Of a stretch of DNA of 64,000 nt, positions 1 to 8,049 are shown piece after piece. The translations under genes and the position numbers were made by a program. Where the stretch lies: positions 1,674,001 through 1,738,000 of the forward strand of contig NZ_CP110139.1 of the NCBI RefSeq assembly GCF_025979885.1. Reading direction: 5' to 3'. The notes under the pieces were generated by a model that made no database searches, was not told the DNA's origin, and saw nothing but the letters and a program-made list of their open reading frames with translations. Position 1 is the first letter of the stretch. Each line of letters begins with the position of its first letter. The DNA is from Hymenobacter sp. YIM 151500-1 (GTDB lineage Bacteria; Bacteroidota; Bacteroidia; Cytophagales; Hymenobacteraceae).

Positions 1-219
1 CTGACCGTGGGCGGCAAGGGCAGCACCTACGCCCAGGGCCTCACGGCCCGCACCGCTGACTTCCGCACCAACCAGTTCAGCACCGGCAACGCCCACCTTA
101 CCGTCACCGAGCTGCTCAGCGGCATCCACGCCAGCCTGGGCACCATCTTCTACCGCCCGGCCCCCACCCTGCGCACCGAGGTGCAGGTAACCGGCAAGGG
201 CAAGATGCAGGCGGAGTGA
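1..219 (+). CDS. C-terminal fragment of an unidentified protein
   Basis: The reading frame is open from the first base and stops at 217-219, so only the last 72 residues of a longer gene are present. The visible part is rich in Thr, Gly and Ala and ends in a stretch of alternating hydrophobic and polar residues (TLRTEVQVTGKGKMQAE). That is compatible with beta-structure, as in a secreted or outer-membrane protein, but no family motif is recognisable. A repeat element begins within 10 bp of the stop codon. The function cannot be assigned from this fragment. Confidence 0.6.
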   Translation: MTVGGKGSTYAQGLTARTADFRTNQFSTGNAHLTVTELLSGIHASLGTIFYRPAPTLRTEVQVTGKGKMQAE

Positions 220-226
220 CCAGGAC

Positions 227-449
227 CTCACCCCCTCCCCAAAAGGGAGGGGCTCTAGTTCTAGTTTGTTAGAGCTAGAGTCCCTTAATTGGAGAGGCTA
301 GGGCTGGTTGATGGTAGTTGAGCAGTAGGCTAATAGAACATCAGCTAAAAACTAGCGCTAGAGCCCCTCTCCTTTTCGGAGAGGGGTGGGGGTGAGGCAA
401 CTAGAGCTAGTTCCCCCTCTCTTGTGGAGAGGGGGCTAGGGGGTGAGGT
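227..449. repeat. Family R1 repeat, copy a (CTAG-rich, GAGAGGGGG arms)
   Basis: About 220 bp fill the gap between two convergent genes. It is built from inverted arms of the type CCTCACCCCC...CCCTCTCC and GGAGAGGGG...GGGGTGAGG, separated by CTAG-rich text such as ctagttctag and gagctag. It begins 8 bp after the upstream stop codon and touches the stop of the SDR gene at 450. Similar copies lie at 31036-31197, 52507-52760 and 58189-58347. Several nested hairpins are possible, so it may end transcripts from both sides. Confidence 0.8.
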
Positions 450-1163
450 TTACAAGTCCCCCAGCTGCGGACGAATCAGTAGCTCCTCGACTACGGCTTG
501 GGGCGAGAGGGAATAGGTGGCGAAAACGGCTTCGGCTACGTCCTCGGCGCGGATGAATCGCTCGGCGGGCAGGTCCACGCCTTCCCAGCTGGCGGTGAGC
601 GTGGCGCCGGGCAGCACAGCCGTGACGCGGATGCCCTGGTCTTTCAGCTCCTCGCGCAGGTTCTTGGTGAAGCCTAGCAGGGCGTGCTTGGCAATGCCGT
701 AGGAGCCGCCATTGGGATAGGGCGTGATGCTGGCCGTGGAGCAGATGGTAAAAATGTGGCCCGCGCCCTGGGCCAGCAGGCCCGGCAGCAGGGCCAGGGT
801 TACATCGTAGGCGCTGAGCAGGTTCACAGCCAGCATCTGCCGCAGCTGGGAGCCATCCTGAGGCTCATCTTGCAGACGGCCGGGCAGAAAGGAGCCGGTA
901 TTATTGATGAGGACATCCACCGAGCCAAGGCTCTGCACAAAATCGGTGAAGCGCCGAGCCTCGGCTTGCTGGCTGAGGTCGGCGGGCAGGGTGTGGAGCA
1001 CGGCATCCGGTAGTGCTGCGCGCATGGCTTGGTGCAGAGCCTCCAGGTCGGCTCCTGAGCGGGCACAGGTCACGACCGGGTAGCCCGCCTGCAGAAAGCG
1101 CCCCACCAGTGCCCGCCCGATTCCTTTACTTCCGCCCGTGACAACGACAATATTTTTTTGCAT
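450..1163 (-). CDS. SDR family NAD(P)-dependent oxidoreductase
   Basis: A classical short-chain dehydrogenase of 237 residues, the normal size for the family. It has the cofactor-binding TGGSKGIG motif at residues 9-16, NNTG at 87-90, and the catalytic Ser142, Tyr155 and Lys159 (YGIAK). It should be a soluble cytoplasmic enzyme that oxidises or reduces an alcohol or carbonyl group with NAD(P); the substrate cannot be read from sequence. The start codon is the only good one before the divergent transporter gene. The downstream side is closed by an R1 repeat that abuts the stop codon, and the next gene converges on it. It appears to be a single-gene transcription unit. Confidence 0.9.
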   Translation of the reverse strand: MQKNIVVVTGGSKGIGRALVGRFLQAGYPVVTCARSGADLEALHQAMRAALPDAVLHTLPADLSQQAEARRFTDFVQSLGSVDVLINNTGSFLPGRLQDEPQDGSQLRQMLAVNLLSAYDVTLALLPGLLAQGAGHIFTICSTASITPYPNGGSYGIAKHALLGFTKNLREELKDQGIRVTAVLPGATLTASWEGVDLPAERFIRAEDVAEAVFATYSLSPQAVVEELLIRPQLGDL

Positions 1164-1276
1164 TCCTTTGATTGCTGAATCTGATTTTACGTATGCGAGG
1201 CGGGTTGTTGAGCCGGCCGGCTCCGGCCGCTGCCTTCACCGCAAGTTTCCGCTTTTCTTTTCTGTCTTTCACGCAT

Positions 1277-2008
1277 ATGGTCAAAACCTTCGGTGAATTC
1301 CTGCTCTTCATACAGAGCATGCTCACGCGGAAAGAGCGTTTTAAAGTGCTGTGGCAGCGCACCATCGACGAGTGCATCCTTATTGGTATCGATTCGGTTT
1401 TCATCGTGGCCATTGTGTCGGCCTTTATCGGGGCCGTGACCTGCGTGCAGATTGCCTACAACCTCACCAACCCGCTGATTCCCAAGAGCACCATCGGCTA
1501 CATGGTGCGCGAAATGACGATTCTGGAGCTGGCGCCCACCATCACCAGCATTGTGCTGGCCGGCAAGGTGGGCTCCAGCATTGCGGGCGGCCTGGGCACC
1601 ATGCGCATCACCGAGCAGGTGTCGGCCCTGGAGGTCATGGGCATCAACTCGGCCTCTTACCTGGTGCTGCCGCGCATTATTGCGTCCATGCTCATGTTTC
1701 CGCTGCTGGTTATCCTGGCCATGTCCTTGTCCATCATCGGGGGCTACTTGGCCGGCACGCTTACGGGCGCCATCGGGGCCCAGGAGTATGTGGAGGGCTT
1801 GCGCACTGATTTTATTCCTTATAACATCCTATTCGCGCTGATTAAATCGGTAGTGTTTGCTTTCCTCGTATCGGCTATATCGTCGTTTAAAGGCTACTAC
1901 ACCCAAGGTGGCGCCCTCGAAGTAGGGGCAGCCAGCACCACGGCCGTCAACAACTCCATCATCGCCATTCTCGTGGCCGACTTCGTGCTGGCCGCGGTGT
2001 TGCTATAA
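1277..2008 (+). CDS. mlaE: MlaE family ABC transporter permease
   Basis: A 243-residue integral membrane protein of the MlaE/YrbE family, the permease of retrograde phospholipid (Mce-type) ABC transporters. Family features include the stretch around GLGTMRITEQVSALEVMG, several hydrophobic segments, and the EYVEGLRTDF loop near residue 175. The start at 1277 is preferred over an upstream in-frame start at 1172, because family members begin just before the FGEFLLF segment and the 35 extra residues look non-coding. It is followed by the ATPase gene mlaF after a 129-bp gap filled by a repeat. No MlaD (MCE) gene follows within the window, so the substrate-binding partner must be elsewhere. Confidence 0.9.
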   Translation: MVKTFGEFLLFIQSMLTRKERFKVLWQRTIDECILIGIDSVFIVAIVSAFIGAVTCVQIAYNLTNPLIPKSTIGYMVREMTILELAPTITSIVLAGKVGSSIAGGLGTMRITEQVSALEVMGINSASYLVLPRIIASMLMFPLLVILAMSLSIIGGYLAGTLTGAIGAQEYVEGLRTDFIPYNILFALIKSVVFAFLVSAISSFKGYYTQGGALEVGAASTTAVNNSIIAILVADFVLAAVLL

Positions 2009-2017
2009 GGAGGGAAG

Positions 2018-2135
2018 TAGGGTCTTGGGAGCTTAGGGACTTAGATTTGTTCTGACCAACTTATGGTACATAGCTCGTCGCTGAGGTTAGCCCAAAAACC
2101 AAGTCCCTAATCCCCCAAGACCCTAAGTCCCTAAG
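2018..2135. repeat. Family R2 repeat, copy a (CTTAGGGACTTAG type)
   Basis: An imperfect inverted repeat: the left arm reads gggtcttgggagcttaggg, and the right arm carries ccccaagaccctaagtccc. It starts about 10 bp after the mlaE stop codon and ends 2 bp before the mlaF start codon, so it occupies the place of the ribosome-binding region. Related copies lie at 33952-33982, inside the RNase P RNA at 56338-56420, and directly before the DUF1573 gene at 62859-62889. Confidence 0.8.
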
Positions 2136-2137
2136 AA

Positions 2138-2947
2138 ATGATTGAAGTTCATAACGTCCAGAAGTCCTTCAATGGCAATCCGGTGCTGCGGGGCATCACC
2201 TGCACCTTCGAGACGGGCAAGTGCAACTTGCTGCTCGGCGGCTCGGGCACGGGCAAGTCGGTGCTGCTGCAGTGCATTGTGGGGCTGATGAAGCCCGACC
2301 TGGGCTCGATTACCTTCGACGGCACCATGTTCACCAACAACAAGGTGAATATCCGCCAGGAAATCCGAAAGAAAATCGGCATGCTGTTCCAGGGCTCGGC
2401 CCTGTTCGACTCCATGACGGTGTACGAAAACGTGGAGTTTCCGCTGAAGATGCTTACGCCCGACATGACCCGCGAGGAGCGCCGCGACCGGGTAGAGTTT
2501 TGCCTGAAGCGCGTGGGCCTCGAAAACGCCGGCCCCAAAATGCCCTCCGAACTATCCGGCGGCATGAAGAAACGCGTGGGTATTGCCCGCGCCATTGCCC
2601 CCCACTGCACCTACCTGTTTTGCGACGAGCCCAATTCCGGCCTCGACCCGCTCACCAGCATCAAAATCGACGAACTCATCCACGAAATCACCCACGAGTA
2701 CAACATCACCACCGTTGTCGTCACCCACGACATGAACTCGGTGGTAGAAATCGGGGACCATATCATCTTTCTCTACAAAGGTCTGAAGCTCTGGGACGGC
2801 AACAAGGATGAAATTCTCAACGCACAAGTACCTGAGTTAAAGGAATTTATTTTCAGCAGCAGCCTGGTGCGCGCCGCCAAGAAGGTGGACGAAGAAAGCG
2901 AAGGCGGCCTGGAAGCCTTAGCCTCAGAGCCCTTATCGGAGCTGTAA
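2138..2947 (+). CDS. mlaF: ABC transporter ATPase, MlaF type
   Basis: A 269-residue ATP-binding subunit pairing with the MlaE permease to drive lipid transport between outer and inner membrane. Walker A is GGSGTGKS (34-41), the ABC signature LSGGM is at 139-143, and Walker B is YLFCDEP (159-165), followed by a D-loop and the switch His in VVTHDM. The signature with Met (LSGGM) and the following KKRVGIARA are typical of MlaF. The start codon lies 2 bp after a palindromic repeat and has no Shine-Dalgarno sequence. A terminator hairpin at 3014-3050, inside a larger repeat, follows. The C-terminal tail is rich in Glu and Ser. Confidence 0.92.
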   Translation: MIEVHNVQKSFNGNPVLRGITCTFETGKCNLLLGGSGTGKSVLLQCIVGLMKPDLGSITFDGTMFTNNKVNIRQEIRKKIGMLFQGSALFDSMTVYENVEFPLKMLTPDMTREERRDRVEFCLKRVGLENAGPKMPSELSGGMKKRVGIARAIAPHCTYLFCDEPNSGLDPLTSIKIDELIHEITHEYNITTVVVTHDMNSVVEIGDHIIFLYKGLKLWDGNKDEILNAQVPELKEFIFSSSLVRAAKKVDEESEGGLEALASEPLSEL

Positions 2948-2953
2948 CCCCAC

Positions 2954-3180
2954 GTCAGTGCGAGCGGAGCGAAGCAATCCGTCCCGTTCGGAGTGACAAA
3001 CGCTGGCCTACTGAAAAGCCCCTGCATTCGAGTGATGGCAGGGGCTTTTTGTTAGGCTGTTTGGCTTCTCTTTTCGGAGAGAGAGCCGGGGAGCGAGGCC
3101 CAACGTCGGGGCAGTAGAGTAGGTCAAAACTTGTCACCTTGACCAGGACGGACTGCGTCGTGTTACAGCCTCGCAATGAC
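2954..3180. repeat. Family R7 composite element, copy a (outer inverted repeat with internal terminator)
   Basis: A 227-bp element that starts with gtcagtgcgag and ends with cctcgcaatgac, which are near-perfect inverted ends. Inside it carries a hairpin with aaaagcccctgc and gcaggggctttt arms and the text gtaggtca. It begins 6 bp after the mlaF stop codon. A copy with the same architecture (231 bp) lies at 63674-63904, also exactly 6 bp after a stop codon. It ends 3 bp before the stop codon of the convergent DinB gene at 3183. Confidence 0.8.
3014..3050 (+). terminator. Rho-independent terminator of mlaEF
   Basis: A GC-rich stem (agcccctgc with gcaggggct, extended by A/T pairs) and a T run (cttttt) lie 65 bp after the mlaF stop codon. 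It sits inside the R7 element. Confidence 0.8.
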
Positions 3181-3182
3181 TC

Positions 3183-3737
3183 TTACCATCCTTGCCGCTG
3201 GCGCAGCTCGGTGATGTGGGCCAGGTGATGGCGGCCGTGCCAGGCGTACATAACCAAGGCCTGGTCGAGGGTGAAGGTGCGCTGGGAGCCGGGGTGGTAG
3301 AACGTCCGCTGCCACTGCGCCTCGGTGAGGTTGCGGAGCAGGATGGTCCAGCGAATGTGCAGGGCTTCGAGCAGGGCCAACGACACCGCCGGAGGTGTGG
3401 CAGCCACGTCGGGCAGCTCTGCCCAGAGCTGTTCCTCGTAGGGCCGAATGGTAGGCACGTCTTCGGTGAGGGCCAGCCGCATTCGGGTGTAGGCATTCAG
3501 GTGAGAGTCGGGCAGGTGATGGATAACCTGGCGCACGGTCCAGCCGCCGGGGCGGTAGGGCGTGTTGAGCTGGGTGGGCGTGAGGCCGGTTACAGCAGCG
3601 CGCACCTGGTCCGCTAGCAGGACAATTTGGGCAATGTAGGCGGTGCGGGCGCCCCGGTCCAGGGGCTCGTCGGGCAGCACGGCAGAGCCGATGGGGTAGC
3701 GCAGGTCGGGAGCAGCAGCGGAGGAGATAGGGTTCAT
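3183..3737 (-). CDS. DinB/YfiT family metal-dependent protein (bacillithiol S-transferase-like)
   Basis: A 184-residue protein of the DinB superfamily, closest in pattern to YfiT/BstA. It has the N-terminal YPIG motif, HH at 73-74 in VIHHLPDSHLN, and WHGRHHLAHI near residues 166-175, which supply the three-His metal site. YfiT/BstA members of Bacillota transfer bacillithiol to electrophiles, and some Bacteroidota make bacillithiol, so a detoxification role is plausible but inferred. It is a soluble four-helix bundle with no signal peptide, and the length is normal for the family. It is convergent with mlaF, and the R7 element lies between their stop codons. Confidence 0.8.
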   Translation of the reverse strand: MNPISSAAAPDLRYPIGSAVLPDEPLDRGARTAYIAQIVLLADQVRAAVTGLTPTQLNTPYRPGGWTVRQVIHHLPDSHLNAYTRMRLALTEDVPTIRPYEEQLWAELPDVAATPPAVSLALLEALHIRWTILLRNLTEAQWQRTFYHPGSQRTFTLDQALVMYAWHGRHHLAHITELRQRQGW

Positions 3738-3782
3738 CGGGAGGAAGACGTGCAGAACAAAACCGAGGCAGCAAGGTAAAGC

Positions 3783-3822
3783 AAAACCCCAGCTCCTCCG
3801 CTCATGGGAAAAGCTGGGGTTG
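3783..3822 (-). terminator. Terminator of the DUF151 gene
   Basis: On the minus strand, aaccccagct and agctggggtt form a 10-bp stem followed by TTTTGC. It lies about 20 bp downstream of the stop codon of the DUF151-UVR gene. Confidence 0.7.
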
Positions 3823-3841
3823 CGGCGGCAAGCAGCGGGAT

Positions 3842-4462
3842 TTACCCGTTACGCTTGTTCAGCTCGTCGCGGATTTTGGCGGCTTTTTCGTAATCCTCTT
3901 TTTCCAGGGCCTGAGCCAGCATCTTGGTCAGCTCGTCCAGCGACACCTGCCCGCTGGGGTCCCGAGGTGCTGGTGCCGCGGGGCCGCTGCTGGTGTCGTC
4001 ATCCTCGTCCTCGTCGTCCTCATCCGAATCATCGTCGGCGTTTTCGTCGAGGTCCGAAAGAATAATACCGGCTTCGCTGAGCACGCTTTCCACTGTGAAG
4101 ATGGGCACCCCAAACCGCAGGCCAATGGCAATGGCATCGGAGGGGCGAGCATCCAGCTCAAACGTGCTGGCTCCGTCGGAGCACACGATTTTGGAGTAGA
4201 ATACGCCTTCCTTCAGGTCGGAAATCACCACCTCCAGCACTGCCACGTGCAGCTGCTCAGCAAACGACTTGAACAGGTCATGGGTGAGCGGGCGGTTGGG
4301 GTTGATTTTCTCTATCTGAATGGCAATGCTCTGCGCCTCGAACATGCCAATGATAATCGGCAAGCGCCGGTTGCCGGTTTTCTCGCCCAGAATCAGGGCA
4401 AACGACCCCGACTGGGACTGGCTGGACGATAGGCCTAGAATTTCGAGCGGAATCTTCTTCAC
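3842..4462 (-). CDS. Bifunctional nuclease family protein (DUF151) with C-terminal UVR motif
   Basis: A 206-residue protein. Residues 1-135 form a DUF151 domain with the family pattern RRLPIIIG, FEAQSIA, NRPLTHDLFKSF and ELDARPSDAIAIGLR. Residues 139-156 are almost entirely Asp and Glu, and residues 172-203 form a UvrB/UvrC-type UVR helix pair (LEKEDYEKAAKIRDELNK). DUF151 proteins have been linked to nuclease activity and stress responses; UVR motifs mediate protein contacts. A GTG start at 4462 (VKKIPLEILG) matches the family N-terminus. The frame stays open upstream to an ATG at 4567, but that stretch is made of a gaatgagtga repeat and is unlikely to be coding. The next gene upstream, etfA, is on the same strand. 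Confidence 0.85.
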   Translation of the reverse strand: MKKIPLEILGLSSSQSQSGSFALILGEKTGNRRLPIIIGMFEAQSIAIQIEKINPNRPLTHDLFKSFAEQLHVAVLEVVISDLKEGVFYSKIVCSDGASTFELDARPSDAIAIGLRFGVPIFTVESVLSEAGIILSDLDENADDDSDEDDEDEDDDTSSGPAAPAPRDPSGQVSLDELTKMLAQALEKEDYEKAAKIRDELNKRNG

Positions 4463-4581
4463 GAATGAGTGAATGAGTAAATGAGTGGATGAGGGAATGA
4501 AAGGTTTAACGTGAAAAAAGCGAATGAGTGACTGTCTTACCAGTAATTCACTCATTCGCTCATTCACTCATTCACTCATTA
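4463..4581. repeat. Family R6 repeat, copy a (GAATGAGTGA)
   Basis: Direct units of gaatgagtga and atgagtggatgag on the left and their complement cattcactcattcactcatt on the right make a long imperfect hairpin. The right end overlaps the TAA stop codon of etfA (4579-4581), and the left end touches the GTG start of the DUF151 gene. A second copy begins inside the stop codon of the gene ending at 46707. Confidence 0.8.
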
Positions 4582-5556
4582 GCTGAGTTCCTTCACGGCC
4601 TGCGTGAGCTTGGGCAGCACGTCGAATACGTCGCCCACGATGCCGTAGTCAGCGGCTTTGAAGAACGGGGCTTCGGGGTCTTTGTTGATGACCACAATTA
4701 CCTTGGACGAGTTAACGCCGGCCAAGTGCTGAATGGCCCCCGAGATGCCGCAGGCAATGTACAGGTTCGGCGACACGGTGATGCCGGTTTGGCCCACGTG
4801 CTCGTGGTGGGGGCGCCAGTCCACGTCCGACACGGGCTTGGAGCAGGCCGTTGCCGCGCCCAGGGCCTTAGCCAACTCCTCGATGAGGTGCCAGTTTTCG
4901 GGGCCTTTCATGCCGCGGCCACCCGATACCACTTTGTCGGCCTCGGGCAGGAGCACGCCGCCGGCCTGCTCCTGCATTACTACTTGCTTGGGCGCATCGG
5001 CAAAGTCGGCGTCGGTGAGCTGGGCCGAGAAGGACTGCACCTGAGCGGTTTTGCCGGCCTCGTGCTGGGCTTCAATGGAGTTCTTCTTTACGGCCAGAAT
5101 TTTCCGCTCGCCGGTCAGTACCACGTTGGCCAGCGCCTTGCCCGAAAAGGCCCCGCGCTTCACCACAAACTGGTCGCCGCTGATCTGGGGCAGCTCCACC
5201 ACGTTGGTAGCCAGGCTGGCACCCAGGCGTACCGACAGGCGGGAACCCACGGCGGCCCCGATGTTGGAGTTGGCCAGCACCAGCACTTTGGCATCTTCCT
5301 GCTGGGCCGCGGCGGCAATCAGCTTGGTGTAGGCGCCGTTTACAAAATCTTTCAGGCGGGGCTCGGCATCGTAGAGCACCTTGCTGATGCCCTGCTCGCC
5401 CAGCTGGGCCAGGCTGGCCTCGGTGGCTTCGCCCACGGCTACGGCCGTGGCCGTGGTGCCCAGCATCTGAGCTACCTGGCTGCCGTAAGTGGCCACTTCC
5501 AGCGAGGACTTTTTCACCTCGCCACCATCACATTCAACTACAACTAGTACAGACAT
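4579..5556 (-). CDS. etfA: Electron transfer flavoprotein alpha subunit
   Basis: A 325-residue ETF alpha chain with an N-terminal ETF domain and a C-terminal FAD-binding domain. The C-terminal part holds the characteristic VVSGGRGMKGPENWHLIEELA, GQTGITVSPNLYIACGISGAIQHLAG and ADYGIVGDVFDVLPKL segments that bind FAD. With EtfB it accepts electrons from acyl-CoA dehydrogenases and passes them to ETF:quinone oxidoreductase. The start at 5556 (MSVLVVVE) is chosen because residues upstream of it derive from a repeat. It lies downstream of etfB in one operon, separated by 116 bp of repeat sequence. No ETF-QO gene is in the window. Confidence 0.95.
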   Translation of the reverse strand: MSVLVVVECDGGEVKKSSLEVATYGSQVAQMLGTTATAVAVGEATEASLAQLGEQGISKVLYDAEPRLKDFVNGAYTKLIAAAAQQEDAKVLVLANSNIGAAVGSRLSVRLGASLATNVVELPQISGDQFVVKRGAFSGKALANVVLTGERKILAVKKNSIEAQHEAGKTAQVQSFSAQLTDADFADAPKQVVMQEQAGGVLLPEADKVVSGGRGMKGPENWHLIEELAKALGAATACSKPVSDVDWRPHHEHVGQTGITVSPNLYIACGISGAIQHLAGVNSSKVIVVINKDPEAPFFKAADYGIVGDVFDVLPKLTQAVKELS

Positions 5557-5562
5557 TTTATT

Positions 5563-5671
5563 AGACATGAGACTGTTAGACATGAGAAGTGAGACAGACG
5601 ACTTACGCTTGGAAGACATGAAGCAGAACCGGCGTCTGTCTCACTTCTCATGTCCCCAAGTCTCATGTCTC
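5563..5671. repeat. Family R3 repeat, copy a (GTGAGACATGAGAAGTGAG)
   Basis: Inverted arms acatgagactgttagacatg / agaagtgagacag and ctgtctcacttctcatg / tctcatgtctc fill the etfB-etfA gap from 1 bp after the etfB stop codon to 6 bp before the etfA start codon. Related sequence occurs at 10868-10902, 20427-20526 and 50928-50945. Confidence 0.8.
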
Positions 5672-5672
5672 C

Positions 5673-6413
5673 TTAGATTACTTTCGCTTCTTGGCGGAGC
5701 AGGCGGATTAGCTCGCCGGCGCTTTCGGCGGGAATGAGCTTGACGCCTTCTTTTTTGGGGGGCAGGGCGTACTCGGCCACGGCAGTGCGGGGCGCGTCGC
5801 CGACGGGCTCCACCACTTTCAGGGGCTTGGTGCGGGCCGTCATGATGCCGCGCATGTTGGGGATGCGAGGCTCGCACATGGGCTGCTGGCAGGAAGCCAC
5901 GAAGGGCGTCTGCACCTCCACGATTTCCTTGCCGCCTTCGATTTCGCGCTCCAGCGTGGCCGTGTTGCCGTTCATGTCGAGCTTCATGGCCGGGGCCACC
6001 GTCGGGATGCCGAGCAGCTCACCCACCATGCCGTGCACCTGGAAGCCGTTGTAGTCGATGCTTTCCTTGCCCATCAGAATCACGTCGTAGCCACCTTCTT
6101 TGGCGATATGGGCAATCTGCTGGGCCACGAAGAAGGCGTCGCGCGGATGAGCGTTGACGCGGATGGCATCGTCGGCGCCGATGGCCAGGGCCTTGCGGAT
6201 GTTGGGCTCGGTGTCGGCCTCGCCCACGTTCAGCACGGTGACGGTGCCGCTGCCGGCGGCTTCCTTCAGCTCGATAGCGCGGGTGAGGGCGTATTCATCC
6301 CACGGATTAATCACGAACTGCACGCCGGCCTTGTTGAACTCTTTGTTGTCGGGCGTGAAGGTGATTTTGGTGGTCGTGTCGGGCACGTTGCTGATGCAAA
6401 CGAGAAACTTCAT
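5673..6413 (-). CDS. etfB: Electron transfer flavoprotein beta subunit
   Basis: A 246-residue ETF beta chain. It starts MKFLVCISNVPDTTTKITF and carries the AMP-binding and recognition-loop pattern NPWDEYALTRAIELKE, followed by SIDYNGFQVHGMVGELLGIP and the ETF beta signature around EREIEGGKEIVEVQTP. It forms a heterodimer with EtfA and contributes to beta-oxidation or amino-acid oxidation electron transfer. The length is normal. It is the first gene of etfBA, and its promoter must lie in the 75 bp shared with the divergent TPR gene; a near-consensus minus-strand TATCTTCG is present at about 6465-6472. Confidence 0.95.
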   Translation of the reverse strand: MKFLVCISNVPDTTTKITFTPDNKEFNKAGVQFVINPWDEYALTRAIELKEAAGSGTVTVLNVGEADTEPNIRKALAIGADDAIRVNAHPRDAFFVAQQIAHIAKEGGYDVILMGKESIDYNGFQVHGMVGELLGIPTVAPAMKLDMNGNTATLEREIEGGKEIVEVQTPFVASCQQPMCEPRIPNMRGIMTARTKPLKVVEPVGDAPRTAVAEYALPPKKEGVKLIPAESAGELIRLLRQEAKVI

Positions 6414-6488
6414 CTACGGCTGCTTATATGGAGGAGAAAATAGGGGAAAGTCCCAAATTTGGGGCGAAGATACTCAAAATCCTGCCCG

Positions 6489-6827
6489 ATGGAAACCGCA
6501 CCAAGCCGCTTGCAGCAACTGCTGGCCTTCTACGAAGAAGACCCCACGGACCCGTTCACGATTTACGCGCTGGCCACCGAGTACCGGGCCTCGGAGCCGC
6601 TACGGGCCATGGACTACTACCAGAAGCTGCTCGCCGAGCACCCCGATTACGTGGGCACTTACTACCACGCCGGCAAGCTGCTCCAGCAGCTAGGAAATCC
6701 CGAAGAAGCCGAAAAGGTTTACCGCACCGGCCTCAGCGTAGCCCGCCGCGCCGGCCAGCTCCACGCCGCCAGCGAAATTCAGCAGGCCTTAAACCAGCTG
6801 CTGGGCTTGGATTACGAGGATGACTAG
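6489..6827 (+). CDS. Small tetratricopeptide-repeat protein
   Basis: A 112-residue cytoplasmic protein made of about two and a half TPR units, with LLAFYEEDPTDPFTIYALATEY, YYQKLLAEHPDYVGTYYHAGKLLQQLG and EEAEKVYRTGLSVARRAG. TPR helices serve as protein-protein contact surfaces, and the partner is unknown. The ATG at 6489 is preferred over one at 6459 because the extra ten residues overlap the divergent etfB promoter area. Similar short TPR proteins are common in Bacteroidota. There is no signal peptide or membrane segment. Confidence 0.75.
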   Translation: METAPSRLQQLLAFYEEDPTDPFTIYALATEYRASEPLRAMDYYQKLLAEHPDYVGTYYHAGKLLQQLGNPEEAEKVYRTGLSVARRAGQLHAASEIQQALNQLLGLDYEDD

Positions 6828-6897
6828 GCGTAATGCTTAACTTCTGCGCGGCATTATGAGCAAAGCGGGTATTCTCTGTTTCTAGGCTAATTCAGCG

Positions 6898-7614
6898 TCA
6901 GAAACTCACGGAATAGCTGCGTACCTCGCCCCGGCTAAGCAGCAGCGAGTCGGTGCTGACGCTGAAGGGCACGTAGGAGGAGTTGCGAAACCGCCGCACC
7001 TTGATGCGCAACAGCTGCTCAGCGGGCACTTCCACGGTTTTGGGGCTGTAGCCACTTCCCACTGCCGGGCTCGCAAAGCCGCTACCGGTTCCGCCGTAGC
7101 CGTTGCGGCCTGGTCCTGGCTTGAACGTTATATCAATGTCGAGTCTGTCATTTCCCTGCATGGCAGCGGGATTGGTGAGAGTGCAGGTCAATGTGGCGGG
7201 CCGGGGCAGCCAGTACGTCGGCGCTGTAACGGTTGTGTCGCGCTGCTGGGGGGCGTTTATATGGGCAACACCTACTCCGTAATAGTACTGATTGTGGATA
7301 TCAACGTCCAGGTACCCAGTTTGCAACTCCTCGTCGCTCAGGTTGTAACGTAGGACGTAGTTGCCATTGGCATCAGTAGTAGCACTAGCTTTGGCCCGCA
7401 CATCCATGCGGCCAAAGAAGCCATACCCTTTAAACCAGACTAGCTTCAGGGGTAAGCCCTGCAATGGCTCTTGCCCATTGCCCGTCAGGAAGCGGCCTTG
7501 CACGGTGGTGCAGCCCGCCCGGCACCGGTTCAGTTCTTCCTTTTGGCAGCTACTCAGGGTGACACTACCTGCTATTCCAACACTGAAAATAATAGCAATT
7601 CTGAGGCACTTCAT
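6898..7614 (-). CDS. Lipoprotein with carboxypeptidase-regulatory-like fold
   Basis: A 238-residue predicted lipoprotein: a signal peptide of about 22 residues ends in the lipobox LSSC at Cys23. The following GRFLTGNGQEPLQGLPLKLVW and TTDANGNYVLRYNL segments resemble a carboxypeptidase D regulatory-like / CNA-B beta-sandwich domain at residues 35-110. Gly-rich loops follow around residue 175. Such proteins sit in the outer membrane or on the surface of Bacteroidota. It is a single gene, convergent with the TPR gene. No enzymatic motif is seen, and the function is unknown. Confidence 0.75.
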   Translation of the reverse strand: MKCLRIAIIFSVGIAGSVTLSSCQKEELNRCRAGCTTVQGRFLTGNGQEPLQGLPLKLVWFKGYGFFGRMDVRAKASATTDANGNYVLRYNLSDEELQTGYLDVDIHNQYYYGVGVAHINAPQQRDTTVTAPTYWLPRPATLTCTLTNPAAMQGNDRLDIDITFKPGPGRNGYGGTGSGFASPAVGSGYSPKTVEVPAEQLLRIKVRRFRNSSYVPFSVSTDSLLLSRGEVRSYSVSF

Positions 7615-8011
7615 GTGTACAGTAGGCGGTTTTGAATAGAAAGAGTTTAAAAAGCAGTTCGAGACCGAGTAACATCTGAGGCAGGTCCTTTCCTAACTGT
7701 AGTAGGTCTACTCAAAAATAGCATTCGTGCTAGACGTTGACCAGTTTTATCCTCCCTGTTTACAGACAAAATTGCCGTTAATCTGACTTCTCAAACCATG
7801 TATATTCGATAACCAAAAACCGTATTTGCAGCTTGTCAGGCCACTTCTATTCATATCAATTCTCCGTAACGTTCGGCTATAACCTTCCTCTAAACGCTGT
7901 ATATGAAGAGTAACGCATTATATGTGTTTAATCTATCTGACTTTTAAAACAGTGTTTGAGAAGAAGCCAGCACCAGCGCACGGCTCAGTGCCACCAAGTC
8001 GGCGCAGCGGT
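7615..8011. other. AT-rich intergenic region with no gene
   Basis: About 400 bp, clearly more AT-rich than the neighbours, between the divergent lipoprotein and M1 peptidase genes. No ORF with coding character, repeat family or RNA was recognised. It must hold the promoters of both genes; one match for the plus strand is annotated at 8012-8019. Confidence 0.5.
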
Positions 8012-8019
8012 TACCTTTG
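8012..8019 (+). promoter_or_regulatory. Bacteroidota -7 promoter element (TACCTTTG)
   Basis: TACCTTTG matches the Bacteroidota TAnnTTTG consensus and lies 30 bp before the M1 peptidase start codon. No good -33 TTG is seen at 19-21 bp upstream, so the assignment is moderate. Confidence 0.5.
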
Positions 8020-8049
8020 GTTTATCCATTGATTTCTTTTCTTCTTTCC

